A DNA stretch of 64,000 bases from Bacteroidota bacterium (GTDB lineage: Bacteria > Bacteroidota > Bacteroidia > Bacteroidales > Bacteroidaceae). Within the stretch, counting starts at the first letter, position 1. Each line of letters begins with the position of its first letter. The stretch is taken from positions 62,001-126,000 of the forward strand of contig JAFABG010000031.1 of the NCBI GenBank assembly GCA_023426145.1, given 5' to 3'. Shown piece after piece: positions 9,761-19,560 of the stretch. The notes beneath the pieces are model-generated. The model made no database searches and was not told the origin of the DNA. It saw only the letters and a list, made by a program, of their open reading frames with translations. Made by a program: the position numbers and the translations under genes.

Positions 9761-10747
9761 TTAAGTGTTGTAAATCAGCACTGTTGTATAGGCCACATAA
9801 CAGAGAACCAAAATGGCTCCTTCCACTCGTGTAATCATTCGTTTGGCAAAGAATAGGCCGAATAACCACAGTAAAACACTAGATCCTATCAGGGTGATTA
9901 GGTCAAAATTCGTGATGCCCTGAAGGTGCACAGGGGAGATACTGGAAGCACATCCTAAAACAAAGAAGATGTTGAAAAGATTGCTTCCTATAACATTGCC
10001 GATAGCGATCTCTGGATTCTTTTTTAGTGCAGCAACAATAGAAGTCGCAAGTTCTGGAAGAGAAGTTCCACCGGCTACTAAGGTTAATCCGATAATTGAT
10101 TCGCTGACTCCCATTCCGCGGGCAATGCCACTTGCTCCATTTACAAACAAATGACCTCCATAGACTAATGCAGCCAAACCACCGAGAATATATAAAATTG
10201 ACTTCCACCAAGGCAGTCGTTTTATTTCATCCTCAACTTCTTTTTCTTTTTGTTGAGAAGGCTCTGGGGATGGACCTGAAGTTGGAAAAGCAATGGCAAA
10301 AGTATATCCCATAAAAATAGTGAAGAAACAAAGTAATAGCATCCCGTCGGTTCTGCTCACTACGTTTTCGGTACTTTTATTCAGAAAAATATCATTAGCA
10401 CATATCCATAAAGCAATAGATGAAAGGATGCAGAGAGGAATTTCTTTTCGCAAAGTGTTGCGAGTGATGACAATCGGGGCGAATAGTGCAGTACAACCCA
10501 CAATCATAAGGGTGTTGAATATATTACTTCCGACTACATTACCGATTGCAATATCCCCACTACCTTTTAGTGCAGAAGCTACGCTTACTGCCAATTCTGG
10601 TGCTGAAGTTCCGAAAGCAACAATCGTAAGTCCTATGACAATGGGAGAAATGTGGAAGCGTTTTGCCACAGAAGCAGCACCATCAGTTAACCCGTTAGCC
10701 CCAAGGAGAATAAGAATCAGTCCGCCTATAAGAAATAATATATTCAT
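9761..10747 (-). CDS. CaCA-family calcium/sodium antiporter
   Basis: Inner-membrane cation exchanger of the YrbG type. It has two Na_Ca_ex halves joined by a charged loop (EPSQQKEKEVEDEIKR). Each half carries an alpha-repeat: GTSAPELAVS with GNVVGSNIFN in the first, GTSLPELATS with GNVIGSNLFN in the second. About ten membrane segments are evident. The ATG at 10747 (MNILFLIGG) is chosen because it puts the first helix at the N-terminus; the longer frame from 10804 begins in non-membrane sequence and overlaps the promoter. Transcribed alone, divergently from the MscS gene. Confidence 0.9.
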   Translation of the reverse strand: MNILFLIGGLILILLGANGLTDGAASVAKRFHISPIVIGLTIVAFGTSAPELAVSVASALKGSGDIAIGNVVGSNIFNTLMIVGCTALFAPIVITRNTLRKEIPLCILSSIALWICANDIFLNKSTENVVSRTDGMLLLCFFTIFMGYTFAIAFPTSGPSPEPSQQKEKEVEDEIKRLPWWKSILYILGGLAALVYGGHLFVNGASGIARGMGVSESIIGLTLVAGGTSLPELATSIVAALKKNPEIAIGNVIGSNLFNIFFVLGCASSISPVHLQGITNFDLITLIGSSVLLWLFGLFFAKRMITRVEGAILVLCYVAYTTVLIYNT

Positions 10748-10766
10748 AAGTTTTCCAGTTTGCAGG

Positions 10767-10799
10767 CAAAGATAGTTATTTTGAAGAGGATATGTCAAA
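10767..10799 (-). promoter_or_regulatory. -33/-7 promoter of the exchanger gene
   Basis: On the minus strand TTTG (10796-10799) and TATCTTTG (10767-10774) are separated by 21 bp, matching the Bacteroides -33/-7 layout. The start codon at 10747 follows 19 bp downstream. Confidence 0.6.
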
Positions 10800-10876
10800 A
10801 ACAATCTGTATGTTTGCTCTGTTTTTAATAAAAAGTAAGATTCATCTTGAATTTACGTTCTGACAATTATAAGAAT

Positions 10877-12703
10877 ATGAGAACAAATGGAATGATTAAA
10901 TTGATACTGCTCTCAGCTGTGTCTATTATCACAATGAGCGTAAATGCGCAGTTAGAGCAGGTGGTAAAAAAAGTCTTTTCAGGAGACACTGTCGCGAGCA
11001 ATCATATCGCCTTAAATCACGATTCAGATTCGATCCGTGTAACTCTTCTACAAAAGTCTCTGGAGGAAGCCAAGCTTAACGAGGCCAATATGCGTATGGA
11101 GATGGAACAGATGAAACTGCAGATGTTATCTGTTGATTCAGCCAAGATTGCTCAACAGCGTCAGCGAATTGATTCTCTTAGGCAAATAACGAAAGGTATT
11201 CCTGTGGTCGCAGATGGGGATACTCTCTTTTATCTATTCACGAAACGTGGCGGATATACTCCCCAGCAACGTGCCCAGATGACAGGTGCTGCTATTGAAG
11301 AATTGGGAAAACGATTTAATATACGTCCTGATTCTGTTCTGATAGATCGTTCAGATATAGTATCAGATCTAATGTATGGGAATAAAGTCCTTTTATCTCT
11401 GACAGATCAAGATGCTTTATGGGAGGGTGTGTCTCGTGATTCCTTGGCTCAAGAGAGGCGTGCAAATATTGTTGCCAAACTCTTTGAGATGAAAGCTGAA
11501 CATAGCCTTTGGCGATTGGCAAAGAGAATTCTTTATTTCTTATTAGTTATTGTGGGGCAGTATTTCCTTTTTCGGCTGACCAATTGGCTCTTTCGTAAAT
11601 TGAAGATACGCATTTTGCGGCTTAAAGACACTAAAATAAAGCCGGTATCTATTCAAGGGTTTGAGTTGCTCGATGCTCAGAAACAGGCTAATCTATTGGT
11701 CTTTGTGGCTGGAATAGGGCGATATATCCTTATGGGGTTGCAGTTACTAATTACTGTTCCTTTGGTGTTTATTATATTTCCACAGACAGAAGGTCTAGCG
11801 TATAAGCTATTAAGTTATATTTGGAATCCGGTTAAGGGGATCTTTATGGGTATGATAGATTATATTCCTAATCTATTTACCATTATTGTAATCTGGTATG
11901 CAGTGAAATACTTGGTGCGCTTGATGCACTATTTGGCACATGAAATTCAAGCGGGGCGACTTAATATAAATGGCTTTTATCCGGATTGGGCAATGCCTAC
12001 CTTTCATATCATACGCTTTTTGTTATATGCTTTTATGATTGCGATGATCTATCCCTATTTGCCTAATTCCAGCTCAGGGGTATTTCAGGGGATCTCTGTG
12101 TTTGTGGGCCTAATTGTTTCACTCGGATCAAGTACAGTCATTGGTAATATTATCGCTGGTTTGGTGATCACTTATATGCGCCCATTTAAAATCGGGGATC
12201 GAATTCAGCTCAATGATACCACTGGCGATATTATCGAAAAGACCCCGTTAGTCACACGTATTCGTACACCTAAGAATGAGGTGGTTACCATTCCGAATTC
12301 TTTTATAATGTCTTCGCATACAGTGAACTATAGTACTTCGGCTCGCGAGTACGGCCTGATCATACATTCGGAAGTATCCATTGGCTATGATGTACCATGG
12401 CGGAAGGTCAATCAATTGCTCATCGATGCTGCACTTAATACTCCCGGCGTTGTGGATGATCCACGTCCGTTTGTGCTGGAAACCTCTTTGAATGATTGGT
12501 ATCCGGTATATCAGATTAACGCTTATATTAAAGAGGCAGATAAGATGGCTAAAATCTATTCTGATTTGCATCAAAACATCCAAGATCGCTTTAATGAAGC
12601 GGGTGTTGAAATCATGTCTCCACATTATATGGCTGTGCGAGATGGGAATGAAACGACCATCCCTAAAGATCATCCCAAGTCGGATGGGCCTATAAAAAAG
12701 TGA
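10877..12703 (+). CDS. MscS-family mechanosensitive channel with periplasmic N-terminal region
   Basis: Inner-membrane channel that opens under membrane tension and protects from osmotic downshift. From the ATG at 10877 a signal peptide ends near SVNAQ, followed by a roughly 170-residue periplasmic part containing a heptad-like segment (LLQKSLEEAKLNEANMRMEMEQMK, cut here) that suggests a coiled coil. Several membrane helices follow. The conserved MscS pore/beta domain starts at GLIVSLGSSTVIGNIIAGLV and continues with FKIGDRIQL and VVTIPNSF. The cytosolic alpha/beta C-terminus ends at about 600 residues. The frame extends upstream to a TTG at 10847, but the ATG is the better start. Confidence 0.9.
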   Translation: MRTNGMIKLILLSAVSIITMSVNAQLEQVVKKVFSGDTVASNHIALNHDSDSIRVTLLQKSLEEAKLNEANMRMEMEQMKLQMLSVDSAKIAQQRQRIDSLRQITKGIPVVADGDTLFYLFTKRGGYTPQQRAQMTGAAIEELGKRFNIRPDSVLIDRSDIVSDLMYGNKVLLSLTDQDALWEGVSRDSLAQERRANIVAKLFEMKAEHSLWRLAKRILYFLLVIVGQYFLFRLTNWLFRKLKIRILRLKDTKIKPVSIQGFELLDAQKQANLLVFVAGIGRYILMGLQLLITVPLVFIIFPQTEGLAYKLLSYIWNPVKGIFMGMIDYIPNLFTIIVIWYAVKYLVRLMHYLAHEIQAGRLNINGFYPDWAMPTFHIIRFLLYAFMIAMIYPYLPNSSSGVFQGISVFVGLIVSLGSSTVIGNIIAGLVITYMRPFKIGDRIQLNDTTGDIIEKTPLVTRIRTPKNEVVTIPNSFIMSSHTVNYSTSAREYGLIIHSEVSIGYDVPWRKVNQLLIDAALNTPGVVDDPRPFVLETSLNDWYPVYQINAYIKEADKMAKIYSDLHQNIQDRFNEAGVEIMSPHYMAVRDGNETTIPKDHPKSDGPIKK

Positions 12704-12734
12704 GGTGCCCATTTCATCACGAAAGAGACACCTC
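12702..12734. terminator. Weak hairpin between convergent MscS and phosphatase genes
   Basis: GAGGTG/CACCTC arms with a 21-nt loop sit directly after the MscS stop. The stem is short and followed by a mixed GT tract before TTTT, so terminator function is only tentative. Confidence 0.3.
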
Positions 12735-12784
12735 GGTTGTGTGTGTTTTCACTGAGAGTAGAATATATATTTTTGAGAGAGAAT

Positions 12785-13717
12785 TTATTTCTTTCTAGTC
12801 ACTGTATAAATGATATTTCCCTCCTTGTCAATCATGTTGAGGCTTAATTCCTTTTTATCTGCAGAACAAACAGAGAATCCATCTTTAGGGCTACAGAATT
12901 TTGTACCTTCAATAGGTGCAACTTTTCTTGATAAAGATGCGGAAGAGTTTACGATATAATCGATGTCGCTTCCAGGTACACGAATATGTTGGAAGGTGTG
13001 TACGTGTCCACAAATGTACATGTCCACCTTATATTTTCTTAAGATGGTATCTACGCGCTTTTGCATATCTAGGCGTTCGCTTTCATCTTTCGGAGTGTAT
13101 GCGTATATGGGGTGGTGTCCGGCAACGACAATCCAATCTTCTTTGGCAGTCTTTAAGACATCCTCTAGCCAAGCTAACTGTACGTTTATATCTTGCTTAC
13201 CAGCATCTGGATATTTATCGCTTTCCTTGCGGTACTTGTCTATAAGCGGGGTAGTGTCTAACCAGATCACTCGAATGGTTGCCCCTTTGTCTTCGAAAAC
13301 TTTTGTGTAATAGCGCGCAGGCATAGACCAGCGGCGGCTTACATTGGTGTAGTCTAATACAGCCTGTGTATTTCCACGATATTCATGATTTCCTAATATA
13401 GGGAACCAGTCAATCATTAACTCAGGATGAGAGTAAATGAGTTCGTAATTAGTCATCCAAAGTGGATCGTTTACACTTCTTACTCCTTCAAAATGATGAA
13501 CATCTCCTGCAGCCAGGACAAACTCAGGGCCGATTTCTTCTGCCATTTTGCCCATTAACTCGGCAATGGGTTTTTGATCATAGTAACCGTTTCTCCCTAG
13601 GTCATTGGCAATGTAGAAATTAAATTTCTTTTTGAATCTAGAGTAGTCTTTTACTTGTGCTCCGGCAAATGAGTAGGCTAAGAACAAGAGTAGAAGAAGT
13701 ATATTCCTTTTTTTCAT
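12785..13717 (-). CDS. Secreted calcineurin-like metallophosphoesterase (purple acid phosphatase type)
   Basis: Dinuclear-metal phosphatase exported by a signal peptide (first ~20 residues, ending FAGAQ). Metal-binding motifs are in order: NDLGRNGYYDQ, AAGDVHHFEG, ILGNHEYRGN, VVAGHHPIY and CGHVHTFQH. The tyrosine-containing GRNGYYDQ motif resembles the tartrate-resistant acid phosphatase group. It is preceded on the same strand by a TonB-dependent receptor gene 97 bp upstream, which suggests the pair handles an organic phosphate at the cell surface. The exact substrate is inferred, not shown. Confidence 0.88.
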   Translation of the reverse strand: MKKRNILLLLLFLAYSFAGAQVKDYSRFKKKFNFYIANDLGRNGYYDQKPIAELMGKMAEEIGPEFVLAAGDVHHFEGVRSVNDPLWMTNYELIYSHPELMIDWFPILGNHEYRGNTQAVLDYTNVSRRWSMPARYYTKVFEDKGATIRVIWLDTTPLIDKYRKESDKYPDAGKQDINVQLAWLEDVLKTAKEDWIVVAGHHPIYAYTPKDESERLDMQKRVDTILRKYKVDMYICGHVHTFQHIRVPGSDIDYIVNSSASLSRKVAPIEGTKFCSPKDGFSVCSADKKELSLNMIDKEGNIIYTVTRKK

Positions 13718-13814
13718 GAATCGTAATGTTTTAGTGATTTGATATATATTAATTTCTTGGAGTCCTAGAACAATTTCTTATATTGAGCTACTATTGGACC
13801 TCTATCTTACAAAA

Positions 13815-16631
13815 TTAAAAGTTGATTTTAACGCCTGCATTCAGTTTTACTCCATAGTATTCAGCCTGCATCGTTCGGTCTTTAGTTCCCTGATAATAAC
13901 GTAGAGGTTGATTAAGTAGGTTAGTGGCATCAGCATAGAAAGTCGTTTTTATTCTTTTTCCGAACGTATAGCTAGCGTTTATATCCATGTAGTCAACAGC
14001 GTCGTAGTAACGATCAAGTGCAGCAAATGTTCCCATTTCGTCGATGAAGCTTGATGCATGGTTATAAGATAAGCGTATGTTTAAACCCTTTTTCTCGAAG
14101 TAGAGTGAAGCATTTGCTGTATGTTTAGGTGATCCTGGAAGGGATAAGCCTTTTTCATTTTCACGTCCTTCGAAATTAAAGTTATTCACTTTAGTGTGTG
14201 TATAGGTATATGTACCATAGAATCCGATGCACTTGAGTGCTGGAGTGATGAACCCGAAGTCACGTTGATAGGCTAATTCTACTCCAAGAAGATCAGCATC
14301 GCCGGCATTCTTAGGCTGAGTAAATTTCTTGTATTCAACGTTTTGATAAGTATAGTCTCCAAGAACTTGATTAACGATGAAGTCATTAATTTTTTTGTAG
14401 AATATACCAGCACTCACTAGCCCAACACTTTTAAAGTAGTAGTCTCCACTTAGATCGAAGTTATAAGAAATAGTTGGATTTAAGTCGGGGTTACCCATTA
14501 CTAGCTCGTTGTCGCTACGGTTGACGTTTACAGATGGAACTAAGGATGAGTATTTAGGCCGGCTTAGTGTTTCTGTAAAAGATGCGCGAAGCTTGAAATC
14601 GTCGTTTACATCATATTTGAATAAAACACTTGGTAACCAATTTGTGTAATGGTTCTTTTGGTTTCCGGTAGGTTCAAGTGTTTGTGTCTTATCTTTATTA
14701 TCAGCAATGTTCCAGTTCCATCCATTGTACTTAATGTGAGTGGCTTCCATACGTACACCTAGCATCATTTTAATTTTTGATCCCAAGTTCTGGTCGAATC
14801 TGAAAAAGCTTGAAAGCACGCTTTCTCTTGCATGGAAATTGCCAGAAGATTCTTCGAGTACTTGTTGACCTTCCATACTGCTAAGATCTAGCGAACCCAG
14901 ATATTCTTTTGATACAAAATCAGTAGATTTATATTGGCTACCAGGCATATAACCTTCTCTAATTTGATTGGTAAGGTTATTCATATATTCGGTGTTCAGC
15001 GTATTTTTATAGGCTTTGGTGTAATCGTAGCAGATTATATCTTTGTCCTTCAGTTTGGACGCATATTTAGCTCCGAATCTTAAGCTATTTCCATAAATAC
15101 CATTGGTCAGCGGTAGTTTAAAATTAACTTTAAACTTCAAGTCCTCTTCGTAAATGTTTTGATTGCTTTCAGTTAGCTCTTTCACTTTCCACGATCCTCT
15201 TTCTCCGTCCACTTTACCCATATTCGGATTGACATCTGTGGCTATATATGGAAAGCGCTCTCCTGCATCTGTGATAGTAAAGCCTAAGAAATCTTGTTTA
15301 AGAGTGAAATATCTTTCATTTGGGCGATCCTCGCTAGCACGAGCATAAGATGCACTCCAGTTAGCTGAAAGTTTTCCGAACTGGTGCTCGCCTCCAAGGC
15401 TGAAATCCATGGTTTGCTGTAGCTCAAGGCGTGCATTCCTGTTGTTTGGTGTTCCCCCTTTGGTTTGTATTTGAGCAGCTTGTTGCATTTCCCCATCTTT
15501 GTCCAGTCCCGTTTTGTTGAGATCTTTATAGGTGATACGATAGCGGTTTTCCCAATCGTGGCGACGGTTATATATTCCTTGAAGAGTCAATTTGTGATTA
15601 GAATTGATTTTGTAGTCGAAAGCTATAGAATAACTTTGGCGCTCTCTAGTCACATAGTACTGGCGAGTTTGTGCTTCTGTCAAGACAACCCCTCCCTGTT
15701 TATTGTCTTTGTATTCGAATTCTACATCGTCCGATCCGGAAGGCGCATTTTGGAACGAGACAGCTGCCATCATTCCTAATTTATTATTAAAGAATCGGTC
15801 ACCATACGTAAATCCAAGGTTTAATTGTGCTTTTTTACCGATCCAGCTGTAGCCACTGCCCGCTGTGGCGCTAAACATCCTCTTGTAAGGAGTACTTTTA
15901 GTGACTAAATTGATGGAACCACCAATTGCATCTCCGTCCATATCCGATGTCACGACTTTATTTACTTCAATTGTTTGGATCATGTCAGCCGGAATTAGGT
16001 CGAGCTGCACATTACGAGTATCACCTTCGGCAGACGGTAGGCGATCTCCATTAATAGTTACCGAACTCATGTCGGCAGAAGTTCCTCGAACCTGTCCGAA
16101 GCGCGCTTCACCCTGATCATATTGTACATTAATACCGTTGATTCGTTTGAGCGCATCTCCAATATTTGAATCGGGGAATTTTCCTACTTGATCTGCTGAA
16201 ACCACATTCGTGATTCCCATGTTGTTTTTCTGAGAGTTTATAGCTCGGCGTTGTCCTTGAAAAGCGCCGCCAACTACTACCTCTTGAAGTTCTAGGCCTT
16301 CATTGAGTATCACGTCTTTTTCAAGAGTCTTACCAGCTGGGATTGTGATTTTCATTTCAACAGGTGAATATCCTACATAACTAACTTTTACTGTGTAGGT
16401 TCCTGGAGCAAGATTGGCAAAGGTGTAATATCCGTTGACATCACTTGTCACTCCGGTGTGTAGTTTTTCGATGTAGATGGAAGCACCTGGAAGGATTTGT
16501 TTGGATGCGTCAACAATGCGTCCGCGTATTGTGCCTTGTTTGATTACATTCACTCTCTCATCTGCAAATGTGTTGCTACTTGCGCTCACTATTAAAAGAG
16601 CTAATACTGCTAATTTGAAAATCCGTTTCAT
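13815..16631 (-). CDS. TonB-dependent outer-membrane receptor (non-SusC type)
   Basis: Outer-membrane importer of 938 residues. A signal peptide covers the first ~23 residues. A carboxypeptidase-regulatory-like beta domain (about 32-115: GTIRGRIVD...GYYTFANLAPGTYTVKVSYVGY) precedes the plug domain (about 125-240). The plug includes FPDSNIGDALKRINGI, VTINGDRLPSAEGDTRN and IEVNKVVTSDMDGDAIGGSINL. The rest is a 22-strand barrel ending in the aromatic GVKINF tail. The plug motifs match the class often typed as TonB-Xanth-Caul rather than SusC, and no SusD follows. A metallophosphoesterase is the next gene in the same direction, pointing to phosphate-ester uptake. The ligand is unknown. Confidence 0.9.
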   Translation of the reverse strand: MKRIFKLAVLALLIVSASSNTFADERVNVIKQGTIRGRIVDASKQILPGASIYIEKLHTGVTSDVNGYYTFANLAPGTYTVKVSYVGYSPVEMKITIPAGKTLEKDVILNEGLELQEVVVGGAFQGQRRAINSQKNNMGITNVVSADQVGKFPDSNIGDALKRINGINVQYDQGEARFGQVRGTSADMSSVTINGDRLPSAEGDTRNVQLDLIPADMIQTIEVNKVVTSDMDGDAIGGSINLVTKSTPYKRMFSATAGSGYSWIGKKAQLNLGFTYGDRFFNNKLGMMAAVSFQNAPSGSDDVEFEYKDNKQGGVVLTEAQTRQYYVTRERQSYSIAFDYKINSNHKLTLQGIYNRRHDWENRYRITYKDLNKTGLDKDGEMQQAAQIQTKGGTPNNRNARLELQQTMDFSLGGEHQFGKLSANWSASYARASEDRPNERYFTLKQDFLGFTITDAGERFPYIATDVNPNMGKVDGERGSWKVKELTESNQNIYEEDLKFKVNFKLPLTNGIYGNSLRFGAKYASKLKDKDIICYDYTKAYKNTLNTEYMNNLTNQIREGYMPGSQYKSTDFVSKEYLGSLDLSSMEGQQVLEESSGNFHARESVLSSFFRFDQNLGSKIKMMLGVRMEATHIKYNGWNWNIADNKDKTQTLEPTGNQKNHYTNWLPSVLFKYDVNDDFKLRASFTETLSRPKYSSLVPSVNVNRSDNELVMGNPDLNPTISYNFDLSGDYYFKSVGLVSAGIFYKKINDFIVNQVLGDYTYQNVEYKKFTQPKNAGDADLLGVELAYQRDFGFITPALKCIGFYGTYTYTHTKVNNFNFEGRENEKGLSLPGSPKHTANASLYFEKKGLNIRLSYNHASSFIDEMGTFAALDRYYDAVDYMDINASYTFGKRIKTTFYADATNLLNQPLRYYQGTKDRTMQAEYYGVKLNAGVKINF

Positions 16632-16660
16632 AAATGTTAGCGTGCGTTAATTAATTGCTG

Positions 16661-16668
16661 CAAAAGTA
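16661..16668 (-). promoter_or_regulatory. -7 element before the TonB receptor
   Basis: Minus-strand TACTTTTG matches TAnnTTTG and lies 30 bp before the start codon at 16631. A -33 TTTG is not clear. Confidence 0.5.
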
Positions 16669-16742
16669 TAGGCTATACGTTTCTATGCTTTTACAGTCAG
16701 TTGAAAAACGTGCGACAAATATGCTACGAAAATGTTACGAAA

Positions 16743-17942
16743 TCAGATTTTCTCACAGCGAATCAGAACTTTCTGTTCATTATATAATGTAGTGGCAAAT
16801 AAATATGTCTCTCCTCCTTCAGCTAGTCGGATTCGTTTGCGAAGCTCAGCAACGCTAGCTGGGAAATTGCGGACCGTTATGTTTGCTTTGTCTACACCAA
16901 AAAGCTTTTCTTTTAATTCTTTCTTGTTTAGACTACATTGGTTTATAATTCGAAACGCTCTACCGGGAAAGTCGCTAACAAGATTTTCAGAAGTATAGAG
17001 ATGACTGTTGGCATGCAATTTTTTCACTTTATATTTAGAGGCAATACTACGGAATGCACCTGCTTTTAAGAGAGAGGCGTTGGGCTCATAAAGATAATTC
17101 TCTAGAGTCTTTGTGTATGTGCATTCGCTCTGTTGTTCTGCTGTATGCGTAAAAATGAAACATTGATCTTTCTGAGGCTTTTTGGTATTGAGATTGATGC
17201 AGTGAATAGGGGGTTCATTAATTAAGGTTTGTCCGAGTATAAGCAATAGTTCCTTGCATTCATTATTGGCTGAAATGACATGTATTTCCTCTACATATTG
17301 CAATTCGTTTAATGCGAGTGAAAGATCTAGCATAGGGGATAATTTGATCATTACACGCTTGGCTTTATTTAATAGCACATCTTCTAGGCTGGCAACATCG
17401 GGTTCACAATCGGAGATCGCTACCGTTTTTCCTCCATGCTCATTTCGTCTGGCAGGGTCGATAAATATACAATCGACGGGAGACATTTGCTGTAAATAGT
17501 CAACCCCGTCTTGATTGGCAATATGAATATGGTTTAGCTTTAATATTGGGAAGTTGTGCGCTGCTAGTTCGCAGAGTTCTTTTTGGCGTTCCACATAAGT
17601 AACCGATGAGAACTTAGTTGCTAGAAATGAGCAGTCTATTCCAAAACCTCCGGTTAAGTCTGCGAGGGAATTACCTTCAATTAATTTGGCTTTATAGCGT
17701 GCTGTGATTTCTGAAGAGCACTGTTCTAGCGATAAATGCTTGGGATACCATATCTCGTCTATCTCTTTCCAGGATGGGATTTTTTCAGCTGCAACCTGCC
17801 TTCCTGCTATCTGGGTGATTGCTGTAGGCATATCTATATGGGGATACTTCTGAGCCTGTAGAGCTAAAGTACGCACATCATCCATTTGATGATCATGAAT
17901 AAAGAGTTGTGTTTCGGCTGAAATTTGTATCATGGGATGCAA
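16743..17942 (-). CDS. Class I SAM-dependent methyltransferase with THUMP-like C-terminal domain
   Basis: Predicted nucleic-acid methyltransferase of a family common in Bacteroidota. A SAM-binding motif I is seen at LADLTGGFGIDCSFLA, and IFIDPARRNEHGG is the catalytic motif IV equivalent. The C-terminal half (about 290-395, containing KYKVKKLHANSHLY and FPGRAFRII) fits the THUMP-like domain of this family. No signal peptide; cytosolic. Starts at 17942 or 17933 (MIQIS) are both possible. A TATATTTG element overlaps this point at 17940-17947, which would imply a nearly leaderless message if it is real. Target RNA is unknown. Confidence 0.8.
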   Translation of the reverse strand: MHPMIQISAETQLFIHDHQMDDVRTLALQAQKYPHIDMPTAITQIAGRQVAAEKIPSWKEIDEIWYPKHLSLEQCSSEITARYKAKLIEGNSLADLTGGFGIDCSFLATKFSSVTYVERQKELCELAAHNFPILKLNHIHIANQDGVDYLQQMSPVDCIFIDPARRNEHGGKTVAISDCEPDVASLEDVLLNKAKRVMIKLSPMLDLSLALNELQYVEEIHVISANNECKELLLILGQTLINEPPIHCINLNTKKPQKDQCFIFTHTAEQQSECTYTKTLENYLYEPNASLLKAGAFRSIASKYKVKKLHANSHLYTSENLVSDFPGRAFRIINQCSLNKKELKEKLFGVDKANITVRNFPASVAELRKRIRLAEGGETYLFATTLYNEQKVLIRCEKI

Positions 17943-17947
17943 ATATA

Positions 17948-18178
17948 GGTATTTTCTTGTCCATATTAATCTTGCAAAAAAAATAATCTCCTTATTCTTG
18001 TCTTTTTATCATAACAATAGGGTATAGAGTGTTTTAAATATTGGCGGTTATTATTTAAGCTTCAAACAGAATAAATAAGTGGAAATGCTGTAGTTGTGTA
18101 TTGTGTATCCGTATTTGTTTTGCAAATAATTTTTGCATTTTTTATCTATATATTATTACAATATATTAATTATATTAC
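17948..18178. other. AT-rich divergent intergenic region, no gene seen
   Basis: Part of a 359-bp gap between the methyltransferase (minus) and the CsgG operon (plus). It is very AT-rich, with a small TGCAAA/TTTGCA dyad near 18120-18137. No ORF with a ribosome binding site was found. Confidence 0.5.
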
Positions 18179-18186
18179 TACTTTTG
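18179..18186 (+). promoter_or_regulatory. -7 element for the CsgG operon
   Basis: TACTTTTG matches TAnnTTTG. It lies about 115 bp before the ATG at 18302, implying a long AT-rich leader. No clear -33 TTTG. Confidence 0.4.
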
Positions 18187-18301
18187 CTTATTGACTAGTT
18201 AATATAAAAGTTTTAGATCATATTATTAAAAGTGCTGAATTATGACATTTGTCTTTTCTACTATCCTTCTGTTTTATATTCATTAACTAAAATATGACTT
18301 T

Positions 18302-19228
18302 ATGAATCGAATTCTTATTTTTTGTGTAGTGCTTCTGTTGACGGTAAATCTGTCAGCACAACGCAAGACGGAGATTGTTGAAACTCCGAATCAATCTCAA
18401 GACAATGGTATGATGCTTAAGAGAAAGGTGGCAATTGGGCGATTCTCGAATGAGACACAGTATGCTAAAGGTGTCTTTTATGACAAAGAGAATGATCCTA
18501 TGGGCAAACAAGCTCTAGATATTCTCTCTGCTAAGTTAGCAACCTCAGGAAAGTTTCTTTTGCTTGAGAGAAGTGATTTGTCTTCTTTGTTGGAAGAGTG
18601 TCAGAAGGGAGAGGGGAATGCTTCAACTATTGGGGCAGACTATATGATTATTGGATCAATTACTGAATTTGGTCGTAAAAATACGGGTAAGAACGGAGTT
18701 TTTACTTCTCAGAAGACACAAACTGTTGAAGCAGCAGTTGCTTTAAGGCTTGTTGATGTATCTAATGGATTAATCATCTATTCTGATGAGGCAAAAGGGT
18801 CTGCTGAACTTACAACTAAGACGACTATAGGAGTTGGGGGACAAGCCAGTTATGATGCAACTTTAAGCGATAAAGCTATTTCGGAGGCAATTGGGCAATT
18901 AGTTGAGAATATTATTAATAAGTGTACCGATACGCCTTGGAAAACGTATTTTTTGTCTAGTGATGCTGATGGTGTGTTGATTGCTGGTGGTAATAGTCAA
19001 GGCATCAAAGAAGGTATGGCCTTTTCTGTTCTGACAAAAGGAAAGAAAGTTAAGAATCCTCAAACTGGAATTATGATTACGCTCCCCGGAAAAAATGTAG
19101 GGCAGGTGAAAGTTCTCTCCACTGGAGGTGAAACTCCCGAAACGGAATATTCTATTGTTGAACTTTCAACAACAGAGGAGATTAATGCATCAAACATGGG
19201 TAATTATATAATAGAAGAAACAAAATGA
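18302..19228 (+). CDS. CsgG/HfaB-family outer-membrane assembly protein
   Basis: Secreted protein (signal peptide ending ...NLSAQ) of 308 residues related to CsgG, the curli secretion pore. The family core is visible in KVAIGRFSNET, LLERSDLSSLLEE and GADYMIIGSITEFGRK, followed by the EAAVALRLVDVSNGLIIYSDEAKG strands. It ends in a sulphate- or ligand-like beta domain of unclear role. Unlike CsgG itself it lacks an evident lipobox Cys. The next three genes overlap by 1-4 bases and encode small lipoproteins, including DUF4810 and DUF799, an arrangement known from Neisseria (GNA1162 neighbourhood) and other Gram-negatives. No curli subunit genes are nearby, so the cargo is unknown. Confidence 0.85.
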   Translation: MNRILIFCVVLLLTVNLSAQRKTEIVETPNQSQDNGMMLKRKVAIGRFSNETQYAKGVFYDKENDPMGKQALDILSAKLATSGKFLLLERSDLSSLLEECQKGEGNASTIGADYMIIGSITEFGRKNTGKNGVFTSQKTQTVEAAVALRLVDVSNGLIIYSDEAKGSAELTTKTTIGVGGQASYDATLSDKAISEAIGQLVENIINKCTDTPWKTYFLSSDADGVLIAGGNSQGIKEGMAFSVLTKGKKVKNPQTGIMITLPGKNVGQVKVLSTGGETPETEYSIVELSTTEEINASNMGNYIIEETK

Positions 19229-19560
19229 AAAAGTTACTAATGTTATTCGCTTTGCCTTTAATACTTTTTAGTTGCAAAGCAAACTTTCCTGTAGCTCAAC
19301 AAAGTGGCAAGGAAGATATGGCCTATTTACTCTTTATAAGCTCTGATCAATATGCAGACAAGGAAGTTGAGGTAACCATAGACGATGCTAAACCGTTTTT
19401 TGCGAAAGTAGTAAAGCAAAAGAAATCTAACCGCCGAGGATCTCAATATGGTATTAGTACAGGTGCCCGCTCGCTTAAGGTCAGTTATGAAGGCCGAATT
19501 TTATATCAGAAAAAAATATTTGTATCTACTCAGGAAGTTAAACAAATCGTATTACCGTGA
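19225..19560 (+). CDS. Small lipoprotein of the CsgG operon, family not recognised
   Basis: Protein of 111 residues with a type II signal ending in LILFSC (lipidated Cys at about 17). The mature part is a short, probably all-beta domain (VEVTIDDAKPFFAKVV, ARSLKVSYEGRILYQKKIFV, each stretch short) similar in style to PEGA-like surface beta domains. It overlaps the CsgG-like gene by four bases (ATGA). I do not recognise a named family. Its position between csgG-like and DUF4810 genes suggests a structural part of the same envelope complex. Confidence 0.75.
   Translation: MKKLLMLFALPLILFSCKANFPVAQQSGKEDMAYLLFISSDQYADKEVEVTIDDAKPFFAKVVKQKKSNRRGSQYGISTGARSLKVSYEGRILYQKKIFVSTQEVKQIVLP

Noticed and set aside
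12248..12712. Minus-strand 154-codon frame in the MscS gene
   Set aside because: Lies wholly opposite the conserved MscS domain, with no ribosome binding site or recognisable protein.
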